From Rhodothermales bacterium (GTDB taxonomy: Bacteria; Bacteroidota; Rhodothermia; Rhodothermales; Bin80): a stretch of 64,000 nt of DNA. The stretch's first letter is position 1; every line of letters begins with the position of its first letter. A program made the translations under genes and the position numbers. The notes beneath the pieces were generated by a model that was not told the origin of the DNA, did not search any database, and saw nothing but the letters and a program-made list of their open reading frames with translations. Shown here in pieces: positions 52,714 through 62,511 of this stretch. Location of the stretch: contig CATQHT010000003.1 of NCBI GenBank assembly GCA_958296045.1, forward strand, positions 1,437,246-1,501,245, given 5' to 3'.

Positions 52714-54687
52714 CAATGTAGTGGATTTTTTACGTGAGGTAACACATCCCTGACATACAGGGATGGTCAGAAGGGCGGGTTTTACCCGTGTGTTTTACAT
52801 GTTCGCGTGCCCTTTAGCGGGGCGTCTTGCTTTCATTCTGCGGGTGTACGTGCCGGTTTTGAGCCCCATCGCGCGGAAGACTTTACGGTGGAACGGCTTG
52901 AGGTCCTGGTCTTTCTTGAGCAGGGTGCAATGGGTTGCGTTTTGTGGGAGCACGGTTGTTACACGATGCATCTGATTGAGCTTGACCTTGAGTGTGCCCC
53001 AGCTGCTGTGGATGTCGACGGTTCTCAAACGGCTGCGTATCAGATGCGCTGCGTGAAAGGCGAGAATGGACAGGAAGAGGTGGGCTTCTATGCGAAGGTC
53101 CCGACTGTGGTAGATCGGACGTAATCCGAGATCCGATTTCATGGTGCGGAACGTGCGTTCGATCTCTCCTAGCTGCCAATAGGTCTGTGCGATTTTCTTG
53201 ACCGACCATTCTGCGTGGCTGGTGCGCAGTACATACCCGCCGAGGGCCTCCGTACATGCCTCGTAGGCAGGCCTCTGTGTGAGGCAGATCTTTTCGGCGT
53301 GGGTGCTGCCAGCCTTCCTGGTCACTTTAACATCATACTGGTAGGCAACCTGCTTGTACTTTTCTATGAGTCGGCCCACCCGGATCTGCACCTTATCGAA
53401 GTTTTTCAGACGTCTGGGCAGCGCAAGTCCCGCGTTCAGGTGCGCGATGGCCTCCTCGAACTTCACACGCTTGGCTCCAACAATCTGGTCGCTGACTGCT
53501 TGTCGGGCTTCACTGTGCAGATACACGCGCCGTTCTCCTCCTTCGTCTGGGAGTGCCCAGGCACGCACGTCAACATCGCTGGCGGTTTTGAAGACTTGAT
53601 CCGGTGCGTCTTTGGGTACCGGCGGGGTCTTCGTACGCTGCACGCAGATCCAGTCCAGATTCTGTTCGTTCAAATACGCCAGATTGGCCTCTGTAGCGAT
53701 GCCAGCGTCCATAATCACCGTGGGCTTGGCTCCGTTCAGCTGTGCAATGGCCTGGTGCAACGTGGCAGGCTCACTGGCATTGCCCGGGAGGATTTCCGCC
53801 GTGCGGGGGAACCCCGATGCATCAATCATCAAGGCCAACGTCACCAGTGGGCAATCAGACCGTTTTTCCTTGCTGCGACCATGCCGCAGCAAGTCCCCTT
53901 TCTTGCGGCCCGTGTAGAACACATTGGTCAGGTCAAAGAAGGCAATGGTTTCGCTGAATCCCAAGAGCTCCTTCGTGGTGCCGAAGAGTGCATCCATGAT
54001 CGACTGACGGTGCTCGTAGAGGGCATCTCCGATACGGTAAAGGCTGCTCAGACTGGGGAGGTCGCAGTGCAGTAACTCCAGGATGCTGGATCGTTCGTGC
54101 ATCCATTCATGCGTATATCGTTCACTGCCGGGGGAGAGCATGCGCCCGACCACCAGCGCCGTCGCTAGGTGAATCTGATCTTCGCGCAACTTCAGCATTC
54201 GCAAGAACTTTGCGAATCCCAACAGCTGCAACGCTTTCAGAGCCACACATTCGCCTCCGACGGTACGAGTGTCGGTATGATGGACTTCATCAATGATGAC
54301 AGCATCCCGGTCGTCGCGTGGGTCGTCCACGTTGTAGCCCTTTTCCAGCAGCTTCTCAACGATGGTCTCGCTGGTATGGCGGAGGCCTTCACTCTCAAAC
54401 GCTAGGCGGCTCTGCCCTCGCAAGCCCTCGTCAATATGGAGGATCAATGCGCGCCATTGTTCTTTGGGGATTGCGAAGGATTGGCCCAGGTTGAGGACAG
54501 TCCGCTGTTTAGGAGCGCCCTTGATACGGTGGCATTCGACCAGCGCGTAGCTGGTGGCCTTGGCACCTGATTTAAGGATGCGTGTCTTAGCGCGGATGTA
54601 CATGCGTGTGAGCGTGCGGGTATCGGGTGCCCATGCGTCAATATACGGCTTTGCAGCGAAATGGTTCTGGACCATTCCACTACATTG
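52714..54687 (-). mobile_element. IS1634-family element
   Basis: A 12-bp inverted repeat, CAATGTAGTGGA at 52714-52725 and its complement at 54676-54687, brackets a single intact transposase gene. The true ends may extend a few bases further; a target duplication was not identified. Confidence 0.7.
52795..54603 (-). CDS. IS1634-family transposase, 602 aa
   Basis: From ATG 54603 (MYIRAKTRILKSGAKATSYA; the frame extends upstream without features). Motifs match IS1634: CHRIKGAPKQRTVLNLGQS, the TLALMIDASGFPRTAEILPG region with Asp, TVIMDAGIATEANLAYL (Asp) and IAQTYWQLGEIERTFRTMKS, in which the Y-x-R/E signature holds the Glu, then the FLSILAFHAAHLIRSRL helix. The reading frame is complete. Orientation is opposite to gluQ/tolC. 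Confidence 0.93.
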   Translation of the reverse strand: MYIRAKTRILKSGAKATSYALVECHRIKGAPKQRTVLNLGQSFAIPKEQWRALILHIDEGLRGQSRLAFESEGLRHTSETIVEKLLEKGYNVDDPRDDRDAVIIDEVHHTDTRTVGGECVALKALQLLGFAKFLRMLKLREDQIHLATALVVGRMLSPGSERYTHEWMHERSSILELLHCDLPSLSSLYRIGDALYEHRQSIMDALFGTTKELLGFSETIAFFDLTNVFYTGRKKGDLLRHGRSKEKRSDCPLVTLALMIDASGFPRTAEILPGNASEPATLHQAIAQLNGAKPTVIMDAGIATEANLAYLNEQNLDWICVQRTKTPPVPKDAPDQVFKTASDVDVRAWALPDEGGERRVYLHSEARQAVSDQIVGAKRVKFEEAIAHLNAGLALPRRLKNFDKVQIRVGRLIEKYKQVAYQYDVKVTRKAGSTHAEKICLTQRPAYEACTEALGGYVLRTSHAEWSVKKIAQTYWQLGEIERTFRTMKSDLGLRPIYHSRDLRIEAHLFLSILAFHAAHLIRSRLRTVDIHSSWGTLKVKLNQMHRVTTVLPQNATHCTLLKKDQDLKPFHRKVFRAMGLKTGTYTRRMKARRPAKGHANM

Positions 54688-55398
54688 GGTATTTTTGAGA
54701 AAAAAAGGTATCAAAGCTATATGGATCATAGGTATAACATATAATTTGAGGCCATATTGCCACAAAATAAACTCCGATTTCGCTGCGCATGGAGGGAAAT
54801 TGACAAACTTGAGGTAGGCGGCTCAGTCGAGATCGACAGCGGGCACGCTCAGTTGGCAGCGCACCTTGTCGGGGTTATTGGGCTAAAGCAGCTGCCGAAA
54901 CAGCCCAGCAGGCGCCCTGGGCAGGCTTCCAGAAGGCGAGCGCAAGACGCTTGGGTACCTGCACCCTGCGGTGCAGGTCGCGCGCTTAAAAGTCGTGCAG
55001 AAAGACTTGCTCGCAGGTGTGCACTGGGGGAGACTGCGCCTGTGGGGTCGCGGAGGTTCCAAGCGTGGTCCACAGATGAGGCAGCAACTAGCGAAGATCT
55101 GTAGTATGCGCAGGCGTGGGCTCCTGCACATCACCCCAGTCTTGGGCGGTGTCTGCACCTTGCAGGTTGCCGGTTTTCAACATGGGGACTGAGTCTCTTG
55201 GGCGCGCCGCGTCGCGTTCGATCGGCGTGTAGCCCGCATCGCGCACCCTACGCACTACTATAATCAAAGGCTGAATCTTCGTCAGCACAAGCTGCGTGCT
55301 CCAAGTTGGCGGTGCACCTTGCTGGCGCTCTTGGGTTAAGGCAGCTGCCAGAGCCGACCCTTGTGTGCTCCAGGAAAGCTTGCGCTCAGAGGCGGACG
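54604..55398. other. Spacer holding two decayed IS66 right ends
   Basis: No intact gene. Minus-strand IS66 tnpC-end remnants fill 54850-55185, and a further piece of the same end recurs at about 55288-55350. The AT-rich stretch 54690-54780 is unassigned. Confidence 0.5.
54850..55350 (-). pseudogene. IS66 tnpC 3' end and right terminus, decayed, partly duplicated
   Basis: Read on the minus strand, the block parallels 26510-26830 of the intact element: CCTGCAAGGT near 55165, the GATGTGCAGGAGCC region, GGACCACGCTTGGAACC near 55060 and the GCCCAATAACCCCGACAAGG tail near 54870. A second copy of the tail (AGTTGGCGGTGCACCTTGCT) lies near 55305. Frameshifts are numerous. Confidence 0.7.
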
Positions 55399-56184
55399 TC
55401 AGAAATCGGTGTCGGGCGTCGATAGATCCAGCTCCTGAATCCAGATATTCCGGTAGCGCACATCGTGCCCCTCCGCCTGTAGCTTTAAGCCTCCTGGCGT
55501 GTCCGAGATGCCGCGACCTTCGTCATTGCCACCGTCAAGTCCAGAATTCTTGCCACCCCAGACCTTCTCAATAGGCTGATTGGCATGCACCTTCACACCA
55601 TTGAAGTAAAGCGTAACATGCGCACGCTCCGTCCGCGTGGTGTCCTCGAAACGGGCCGCACGGAACACTACATCGTACGCATTCCAGGTCCCTGTTCCAT
55701 TGTACGGATGGTAGGGCGCTGCTGCCTCGTTGATGACCGCCGCCATACCGTGCTTCGTGGAGTCTCCGTCAAGCACCTGAATCTCGTATCGGTTCTGCAA
55801 ATACACACCGCTGTTACCGCCCTCCTGAGTGACCAAGAACTCGATATGCAACCGGAAATCCCGAAACTTCTGTTTCGTGACGATGTCCGCCGCTCCGTAG
55901 AGTCCTCCGACCGCCGCAGAGTCAAGGCTGCTAACGACCGTACCTTCATCGACCGGATCATCCACGATCTGCCACTTGATAGGCATCTCTGCCGCGAAGC
56001 GCGGGCCTTCCCAATAGGTCCAGTTGGCATCTAGCATGTCACGAGTGCCGTCAAAAAAAACTGTGGCGCCCTCAGGGGCTTCGGCGCCTACGCCGACCTG
56101 CGCCCAACTCGTCTGTGCTACAACAAGGGCCGCGCTGGTCACCACCAACCCTGCAATTAGCCTACGTCTGTTCATGATGTTCAT
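55399..56184 (-). CDS. DUF1080 (3-keto-disaccharide hydrolase-like) exported protein, 261 aa
   Basis: Starts at ATG 56184 with a signal peptide (NRRRLIAGLVVTSAALVVAQ, then TSWAQ). The rest is a concanavalin-like jelly-roll domain of the DUF1080 family: FFDGTRDMLDANWTYWEG, KQKFRDFRLHIEFLVTQEGG, NSGVYLQNRYEIQVLDG, TWNAYDVVFRAARFED and GLKLQAEGHDVRYRNIWIQEL. Members of this family act on 3-keto-glycosides or bind glycans. The ThuA-like gene at 18.2 kb belongs to the same functional milieu. It is not in an operon with its neighbours. Confidence 0.93.
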   Translation of the reverse strand: MNIMNRRRLIAGLVVTSAALVVAQTSWAQVGVGAEAPEGATVFFDGTRDMLDANWTYWEGPRFAAEMPIKWQIVDDPVDEGTVVSSLDSAAVGGLYGAADIVTKQKFRDFRLHIEFLVTQEGGNSGVYLQNRYEIQVLDGDSTKHGMAAVINEAAAPYHPYNGTGTWNAYDVVFRAARFEDTTRTERAHVTLYFNGVKVHANQPIEKVWGGKNSGLDGGNDEGRGISDTPGGLKLQAEGHDVRYRNIWIQELDLSTPDTDF

Positions 56185-56305
56185 GGTTGTCACGTTGCTC
56201 TGGCTTACAGAAGCCAATGCAATATAGCGAATAATTGCTGACATTGAATCCTGACAGGCAGGCTGGGGTTGAAGCGGTCCGCCGAGACAAACTGCGCAGC
56301 ATAGA

Positions 56306-56770
56306 ATGGAAAAGGCGACGCTGGGGGCCGGATGCTTCTGGGGCATCGAAGCGCTGTTTCGCCGTACGGACGGCGTGGTGGCCACGCGCGTAGGGTATTG
56401 CGGAGGCCACAAGACTGATCCGTCATATCAGCAGGTCTGCACTGGCCAGACCGGGCATGCCGAGGTGGTGGAAGTGACCTTCGATCCCACACGCATCGCC
56501 TATGCCCAGATTCTTGATCTCTACTTTAAGAATCACGATCCGACCACGCTCAACCGGCAAGGGCCAGACAAGGGCACACAGTACCGGTCAGTGATATTTT
56601 GGCATACTCCAGCGCAAAGGGCAGCCGCGCGCGCGGCTCTTATGCGGCATGCGCCGCGCTTTAAGCAGCCGATCGTCACCGACGTCGTGCCTTCGGCGCC
56701 CTTCTATGAGGCAGAAGAGTATCACCAGAGGTATCTGGAAAAGCGCGGGCTGGCATTCTGCCACCTGTAA
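56306..56770 (+). CDS. msrA: Peptide methionine sulfoxide reductase A
   Basis: 154 residues, the minimal MsrA core: GAGCFWGIEALFRRTDGVVA with the catalytic Cys10, the GHAEVVEVTFDP segment, LYFKNHDPTTLNRQGPDKGT and YRSVIFWHTPAQ, ending EEYHQRYLEKRG. It reduces methionine-S-sulfoxide in damaged proteins. The extra resolving cysteines of longer MsrA enzymes may be limited to the C-terminal FCHL. It is divergent from the DUF1080 gene (121 bp gap). No MsrB is fused. Confidence 0.96.
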   Translation: MEKATLGAGCFWGIEALFRRTDGVVATRVGYCGGHKTDPSYQQVCTGQTGHAEVVEVTFDPTRIAYAQILDLYFKNHDPTTLNRQGPDKGTQYRSVIFWHTPAQRAAARAALMRHAPRFKQPIVTDVVPSAPFYEAEEYHQRYLEKRGLAFCHL

Positions 56771-56917
56771 GGCTTCGGGTACTCCAGACCGCCAGAAGAG
56801 ATCAAGTAGCTGGTCAGATAAGAATGAGGGAAAGTGTCAGGAAGGTCGAACGATGCGCCTTGGCGGTTATGTCGCACTCTCCCGCTCGATCTGGACGCCC
56901 CAGCTGGGGCTTGAGCC

Positions 56918-58816
56918 CTAGAGCTCGCGCGCGATAACGAAGGCCTCGGCCGCATAGAACTCCGGCAACCCTAACCGATTGAGCGCCTTGGCGGTTGCCG
57001 TGTTGCGGTCGCGCGCGCGCTGCCAGAACTCGCGCTCATCGTGCGCACCCGGAAACATGGCCCGGTCCTTCTGGCTCTCATGCTTGAAAATCGCCTCGAT
57101 CTTGCGCGCCATCTCCGCCTTTGACAAAGGCAGAAAGATGTGGGCCTTGTGGATTTCCCACTCCTGCCACGCGCCACGGTACAGCCAGATATCGGGCGAA
57201 TCCTCCCGCAGCATTCGGTAAAGCGCCAGCGCTCCCTGGATAGCGACATAGCACATACGGTGCGTGCCGTGCGGGTCGGATAGATCTCCAGCAACAAACA
57301 GGTGGTGCGGACGCTGCTCCTGGAGCAACTCAAGCAGAATCTGAATGTCCGCGTCGCCGATCGGCTTCTTCTTGATGCGACCCGTCTGGTAAAACGGAAG
57401 ATCCAGAAAGCGGGCATGTGCAGCCGTCAAACCCATCACCTCAATGCCAGCGATCGCCTCCGAATACCGGATGTTGGCCTTCAGGTGCTGGATCTCCGCA
57501 GGATCCACCTCGCCCGGCTTTTTGGCCTGAAAGAAACGCTCAATACGCGCCTTGTGCCGCTGGAATGCTGTCGCAGCCTCACCCGCAAGCCCGATCTCGC
57601 GGCAGCTCATCTCGATAAACCCCAAATAACGGGCAACGTCCGCGTCAAACACCGCCACCGATCCGTTCGTCATGTAGGCCACGGTCACCTCATTACCATT
57701 GCGTACAAGCTTGGCCAGCATCCCACCCATAGAAATGACATCGTCGTCAGGGTGAGGACTGAACAGGATCACCCGCTTCTTTGAGGGCAGATCGTCCGCG
57801 TATGCAATGCGCTTTCTCAAATCTTCGAAGACCGCCATGCACAATGCGTCAATGTCCGGCCAGGCGTAAACCAAGGTGTGCAAATGGTTGTGGTGAAAGT
57901 CCGCAGCCTCCAGGCGGAGCAGCGCTTTGCCCAAGTGCTCAGAAAGCCATAAGACAGCACGCTTGGCCATCTCATAAGTCCAGGAGGGATCACACACCAG
58001 CCACGGCTTCTTCTCCCGCGTCAGCGAGCTGGCCGCTGGACGATCCACGTAGATCGATGCAAGCGGATGCTCCTGCAGAAACGAGGCCACCACCTCCTCG
58101 GACACCGGCCCTTCTACCGACCGCTGGATGATGTCGGCCTTGTGCTCCCCGGTTGCCATCAGGATGATCTGACGGGCATCCAGAATGGTGCCTACGCCAA
58201 TAGTGATGGCCTGGCGCGGCACGTTCGCGTCGCCAAAAAAGTTGCTCGCCGCATCTTTGCGTGTAAGCTCGGTCAAAATCACCGCACGCGTACGCGTAGA
58301 ACGACGCGACCCCGGTTCGTTGAATCCTATATGGCCGCTGCGCCCGATTCCGAGCAGCACCAAGTCCAGCCCGCCGCACTCGCGGATCCTCTCCTCATAA
58401 GCCGTACAATAGGCATCCAACTCCGCTACCGGCAAGTCGCCGCGCGGAACGTGGATATAATGCGCAGGAACGTTGATGTGATCGAAAAGATTTTCGTGGA
58501 TGAACCGGTGGTAGCTCTGCAGACTGTCTGGACTGATCGGGTAATATTCGTCAAGGTTGAAGGTCACAACTGTAGAGAAGTCGAGTCCCTCCTCGCGGTG
58601 CAGGCGGATCAGCTCTTTATATACCCCGATGGGTGTAGAACCCGTAGGCAGGCCAAGCACGGTTAGCTGTCCGCGGTCAGCGCGCCGCCGAATCAGGCGA
58701 GCAATGCAGCGCGCCACCTGGCTGGCGACCTCCGCAGGATCCTCAAAGATGAGCACACGAGTGCGCTCAAATAGCGTTCCCGGCACCGGACTTCGCTGGC
58801 TTAAATCGTGGTCCAT
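56918..58816 (-). CDS. NagB-like glucosamine-6-phosphate deaminase fused to PIG-L/LmbE deacetylase domain
   Basis: 632 residues from ATG 58816. Residues ~15-270 are a NagB/sugar isomerase domain (VLGLPTGSTPIGVYKELIRL, FNLDEYY, LLGIGRSGHIGFNEPGSR). Residues ~330-630 are a PIG-L deacetylase domain with zinc motif SPHPDDDVISMGG and the DLSDPHGTHRMCYVA segment. The two together would deacetylate and deaminate amino sugars. The catalytic Asp of classical NagB (GxxDGH) is Ser here; fused Bacteroidota homologues I remember also lack Asp (Thr). The fusion is typical of Bacteroidota-type genomes. Confidence 0.92.
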   Translation of the reverse strand: MDHDLSQRSPVPGTLFERTRVLIFEDPAEVASQVARCIARLIRRRADRGQLTVLGLPTGSTPIGVYKELIRLHREEGLDFSTVVTFNLDEYYPISPDSLQSYHRFIHENLFDHINVPAHYIHVPRGDLPVAELDAYCTAYEERIRECGGLDLVLLGIGRSGHIGFNEPGSRRSTRTRAVILTELTRKDAASNFFGDANVPRQAITIGVGTILDARQIILMATGEHKADIIQRSVEGPVSEEVVASFLQEHPLASIYVDRPAASSLTREKKPWLVCDPSWTYEMAKRAVLWLSEHLGKALLRLEAADFHHNHLHTLVYAWPDIDALCMAVFEDLRKRIAYADDLPSKKRVILFSPHPDDDVISMGGMLAKLVRNGNEVTVAYMTNGSVAVFDADVARYLGFIEMSCREIGLAGEAATAFQRHKARIERFFQAKKPGEVDPAEIQHLKANIRYSEAIAGIEVMGLTAAHARFLDLPFYQTGRIKKKPIGDADIQILLELLQEQRPHHLFVAGDLSDPHGTHRMCYVAIQGALALYRMLREDSPDIWLYRGAWQEWEIHKAHIFLPLSKAEMARKIEAIFKHESQKDRAMFPGAHDEREFWQRARDRNTATAKALNRLGLPEFYAAEAFVIAREL

Positions 58817-59113
58817 AATAAGAGGACAGGCTGCTGCAGCATGGGCCCCATGTACGTGGCTAAGATGTGCAGGGTACAGAAAACCGCCCGCTCCCATGCC
58901 ATTCAACCCGCGACGGCGGACCCAGTACAGTGATTTCGTGAAAATCTAACAAAAGTACAACCCAGTCGACTTGGAGAAAAAGCGGCGCGTGCTGTACCTT
59001 TACAAGGCCCTTTCTAGCGGCCCGTTCTTACTGCAGATCGATCCGGTAACTTGGCCGCCAGCCGTCGTTGGTACATCGAAGGCGCAAGGGCGCCAATCAA
59101 GCAGGCAGCTCGC

Positions 59114-59908
59114 ATGGGACAGCGGACAAAAGTACTCTTTGTAAGTGGGGAAGTGGAGCCCTTCGCCAAAGCCAGCGAAATCGGCTCTCTGTCAAGACAC
59201 CTTCCGCAACTGCTGCACGATAGTGGTGACTTCGAGGTGCGCATCATGATGCCTCGGTACGGTACGATCAGCGAGCGCCGCAACCGCCTGCACGAAGTGA
59301 TCCGCCTCTGCGGTACGCCCATCGTTATGGGCAAAAGGAACGAGGTCCTCAAAGTCAAGGTAGCCTCTATTCCGGGTATCCGGCTGCAGGTCTACTTTAT
59401 GGACAACACCCGCTACTTCAAGCGCAAAGGGCTGCACCAGGATCGCGAAGGCGTCCTATTCAAAGATAATGCGGCTCGGAGCCTGTTCTTTACCCGCGCT
59501 GTGCTGGCAACCATCCGCAAGCTGAGATGGAAGCCGGATGTCGTGCATGCGCTCGGGTGGATCAGCGGACTGCTTCCGGTGCTGGTGGCCCGTAAGTGGC
59601 GGGAAGATGAGATGTTCAAGGATGCATGTGTAGTGTATTCACCGGACGAGATCCAGGCCAATGCAAAAATGACGCTGGCCCTGATCCGGCGCATCGGCGA
59701 GCCGTTCGACGGTGCAGACAAAGGTCTGAGCGTCTCCGAGCTCGGGGTCAGCCATGCAGATGCCATCGCCTATCCATCCAGCGTGGATCCAGCCGTTGTG
59801 GGCGGCGCTGCGCGCAACGGCCATGTGCGGCTAAGCGCAGAGCACGATGCATTGGTGGCGCAAGCGGTAGACCTGTACGCAGCCGGACAAGCGAACTTGG
59901 CACAGTAG
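59114..59908 (+). CDS. Short glycogen/starch-synthase-like protein (GT5 N-terminal domain only), 264 aa
   Basis: From ATG 59114: KVLFVSGEVEPFAKASEIGS, MMPRYGTISERRNRLHEVIR, LQVYFMDNTRYFKRKGLHQD and KPDVVHALGWISGLLPVLVA. This is the N-terminal GT5 domain as found in a widespread Bacteroidota protein of ~270 residues. The KxGG ADP-glucose motif is replaced by KASEIG, and the second Rossmann domain is missing, so a true glycogen synthase activity is unlikely. It is divergent from the NagB/PIG-L gene and followed by a DUF4270 gene, a conserved neighbourhood. Confidence 0.85.
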   Translation: MGQRTKVLFVSGEVEPFAKASEIGSLSRHLPQLLHDSGDFEVRIMMPRYGTISERRNRLHEVIRLCGTPIVMGKRNEVLKVKVASIPGIRLQVYFMDNTRYFKRKGLHQDREGVLFKDNAARSLFFTRAVLATIRKLRWKPDVVHALGWISGLLPVLVARKWREDEMFKDACVVYSPDEIQANAKMTLALIRRIGEPFDGADKGLSVSELGVSHADAIAYPSSVDPAVVGGAARNGHVRLSAEHDALVAQAVDLYAAGQANLAQ

Positions 59909-60053
59909 TTGCGTCCCATAACAATTGACTGGACGCGCCGCATTGAACTAATGGCGGTCGGCATGATTTCACCGGTCGCCGCGTACGAAGGACGCGGTAG
60001 GCGCGTTGTCTGACCACTTCGCGGCCGATCGCTCTTTAAGCTTCCTTGCCTTT

Positions 60054-61172
60054 ATGTTCCGCCTTTGTGCCTTCGTACCTTTGGTGCTGGTCCTGGCTGG
60101 TGCCTGCACGGACCCGGCTTCTGATCTGGGTGCCGACCTTGTAGGCGGCGGCCAGGAACCCGATGTGCGCCCGGTAGCTCCGGTATTGTTCACGTCGAAA
60201 CCGTTCGCAGACATCACCGGACAGTCTGCGCGTGTCCTGGCGGGCATGGTGGACGATCCATTGACGGGTTCGGTGACCGCGACCGCATACATGGATTTTA
60301 CTCCCGACTTCGGCGGTTCAGCTCCCGACCTCGTCGGGGCCTCGCTGCTGCTTCCGCGGACCTATGCCTACGGTGACACAGCCAGTATGGTAACGGTGGC
60401 AGTCCATGACATCCTGGAGACGTGGGCCCCCGCCGGTGTTAAAGCGGACACATCGCTGATGCTTGGACCCGAAGTGATGACGCACACCTTTCTGGCTAAC
60501 GACACGCTGGTGGAGATCCCGCTACCCCAGGAGTGGGTAGACTCGGTGGCGGACACGCTGAAGCTGAGCAATGCCGACTCGCTGTTTCACGGGCTGGCTT
60601 TGACCCCCGTCAGCGGCGGAGCGGTCGTTGGGTTTGTCAGCACCGGGACTATGCTGCGAGTGCACAGCGCCGACGATTCCACCTCGTTCGCGTTCCAGAA
60701 AGGACTTACTACGACCGTGCGACTCTCGGACCCGATGCCGCCGGAGCACCGGATAGTGATGCAGGATGGCACGGGACCGGCGGTGCGCATCGAATTTGAT
60801 CTGGATGCGTTTGCTTCGCAGCCCATCAATGGCGCCGTGTTGCTGATATATGCGGACACGCTGGCGGTCCAGGAGGTGCCTGGAGACTTTGAGCGCCCCC
60901 AACTGGATGTGCTGCAGCTGGTTGCTGTGCAGGAAGGGGAGGCGGCAGCGCTGCTGGTAAGCCAGGCGCGTCTCTCCGAAGAGGGCATCTTCGCCTTCAG
61001 CGGCGGCGACATGGCCGCCTACTTTTATAGGGAGCTGTTCGGCCTGAATGAGTATGAGTTCCTGGAGCTGCGCGCGCCAGTGCTCGAGAACAGCCTTAAC
61101 GCGCTGGTGCTGCACGGTCTGGCTGGCGAGGATTTTGCGCCCGAGCTGCGCCTCATCCTTGGATCGAAGTGA
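60054..61172 (+). CDS. DUF4270 lipoprotein
   Basis: 372 residues from ATG 60054; a lipobox (LVLVLAGACTDP) makes it a lipoprotein. The body is beta-rich with family features (VGASLLLPRTYAYGDTASMV, LVEIPLPQEWVDSVADTLKL, FHGLALTPVSGGAVVGFVST, LNALVLHGLAGEDFAPELRL). DUF4270 proteins are Bacteroidota-type surface or periplasmic lipoproteins of unknown function, often beside a glycogen-synthase-like gene as here. Its stop overlaps the next gene's start region (GTGATG). Confidence 0.88.
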   Translation: MFRLCAFVPLVLVLAGACTDPASDLGADLVGGGQEPDVRPVAPVLFTSKPFADITGQSARVLAGMVDDPLTGSVTATAYMDFTPDFGGSAPDLVGASLLLPRTYAYGDTASMVTVAVHDILETWAPAGVKADTSLMLGPEVMTHTFLANDTLVEIPLPQEWVDSVADTLKLSNADSLFHGLALTPVSGGAVVGFVSTGTMLRVHSADDSTSFAFQKGLTTTVRLSDPMPPEHRIVMQDGTGPAVRIEFDLDAFASQPINGAVLLIYADTLAVQEVPGDFERPQLDVLQLVAVQEGEAAALLVSQARLSEEGIFAFSGGDMAAYFYRELFGLNEYEFLELRAPVLENSLNALVLHGLAGEDFAPELRLILGSK

Positions 61173-62461
61173 TGAACAGACTCTGTTGGGTCCTTCTAGC
61201 AATCACCGCTGCGGCATCCGCAAGCGCGCTGCCCGTGTCCGGTCAGAGCCGCAATGACGGCTCCCTCTATTCGCGGTACTTGCTGGGGGAGCTCCGGTCT
61301 TTTCCGTCTTCTCGTGCCCAGGCGATGGGTGGCGGCGGGCACGCGCTCTGGTCGCTCAACTTCGCGAACTACGCCAACCCGGCGGCGCTGAGTCGCCAGT
61401 TTATGGTGCGTGCTTCCGGCGGCATGCGCTTTGACAACATCAGCACTTCGGACCGCAGTAGTCGCACAAAGCAGCTGCGAAGTGGCTCGTTTAGTGCCCT
61501 CCAATTTGGCTTACCGCTCAAGAGCAACTCGCTGGGTCTTGGCTTCGCCTTCGAACCGTTTTCGCGGATGAATTACCGCGTGACCGCGACCGGAGACCTT
61601 GCCCTGGATCCGACGCGAAGCGATACCCCCTACACGATAGTTTCCCAAGGTACCGGCGGCTTGCAGCAGCTGCGCCTGGGGGTGGGCTACCGGATCGCGC
61701 CCCGAGTCAGCATGGGCACGAGTCTGGACTACCTGTTCGGTATCCTCGAAGAGTCCCGGCGTACCTCTTTCGCCTCGCCTCTACTCATTCCCACCAACCT
61801 AGCGAGCACTACGCGCATGCGTGGCCTGGCGCTCACCACAGGGGTCATCGCAGCGATAGCGGCAGGCGAGGAGGCAGAGCTGTCCGCCGCGGCTTCGATC
61901 ACGCTGCCAGCCACGCTTGCGGCCCATCGGGTGCGAACGGTCGGCGAGAGTCTGGATTCCGACACGCTCGGTACGTTGAAATCGGGCGACATCACGCTCC
62001 CTGCGCGCACCGCAATTGGGATTGCTTATGCGACACGCAACACGTGGACCTTTACAGCCGACTGGTCCTATGCTCCCTGGACCCGCTTTGAAAGTGATGT
62101 GGAGCTCTCGGGCCTAGTGCCCGGTGCCCTGCGCGATCGGCAGCGGCTTTCCGCCGGGGTGGAATACCTTCCAGCCGCTGGTAACGTACAGGAGCCATAT
62201 CTGGAGCGCATCGCCTACCGGCTTGGATTCTATATCGATAACGGATATATCAGCCCGGTCGCGGGTCAGGATATAACTACACGTGCCGTCACCGCAGGAT
62301 TTAGCCTACCCACCATGTTTGGCGGAACGCGGCTCGACATCAACCTGCAGATCGGGCAGCGGGGAAGCACCTCCGGCATCCTAGTACGAGACCGGTTCGT
62401 GACCCTATCTGCCACGCTCAATGTGGGCGAGAGGTGGTTCCTGAAACGTAGGCTCGGATAA
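61172..62461 (+). CDS. Outer-membrane barrel protein, FadL/OMPP1-like, 429 aa
   Basis: Signal peptide (LCWVLLAITAAASASALPVS) then SRYLLGELRSFPSSRAQAMG, the N-terminal pattern of OMPP1/FadL-type and related Bacteroidota porins, with alternating hydrophobic beta strands to the end (RFVTLSATLNVGERWFLKRR). ATG 61172 overlaps the DUF4270 stop; GTG 61169 is one codon upstream. The ligand is unknown; hydrophobic compounds are typical of FadL. It is cotranscribed with the DUF4270 and TPR genes. Confidence 0.8.
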   Translation: MNRLCWVLLAITAAASASALPVSGQSRNDGSLYSRYLLGELRSFPSSRAQAMGGGGHALWSLNFANYANPAALSRQFMVRASGGMRFDNISTSDRSSRTKQLRSGSFSALQFGLPLKSNSLGLGFAFEPFSRMNYRVTATGDLALDPTRSDTPYTIVSQGTGGLQQLRLGVGYRIAPRVSMGTSLDYLFGILEESRRTSFASPLLIPTNLASTTRMRGLALTTGVIAAIAAGEEAELSAAASITLPATLAAHRVRTVGESLDSDTLGTLKSGDITLPARTAIGIAYATRNTWTFTADWSYAPWTRFESDVELSGLVPGALRDRQRLSAGVEYLPAAGNVQEPYLERIAYRLGFYIDNGYISPVAGQDITTRAVTAGFSLPTMFGGTRLDINLQIGQRGSTSGILVRDRFVTLSATLNVGERWFLKRRLG

Positions 62462-62511
62462 TGCGGTACCGTTGTCGTACTTTGTTGCCTGCTAACATTT
62501 GTTCGTTTGCT

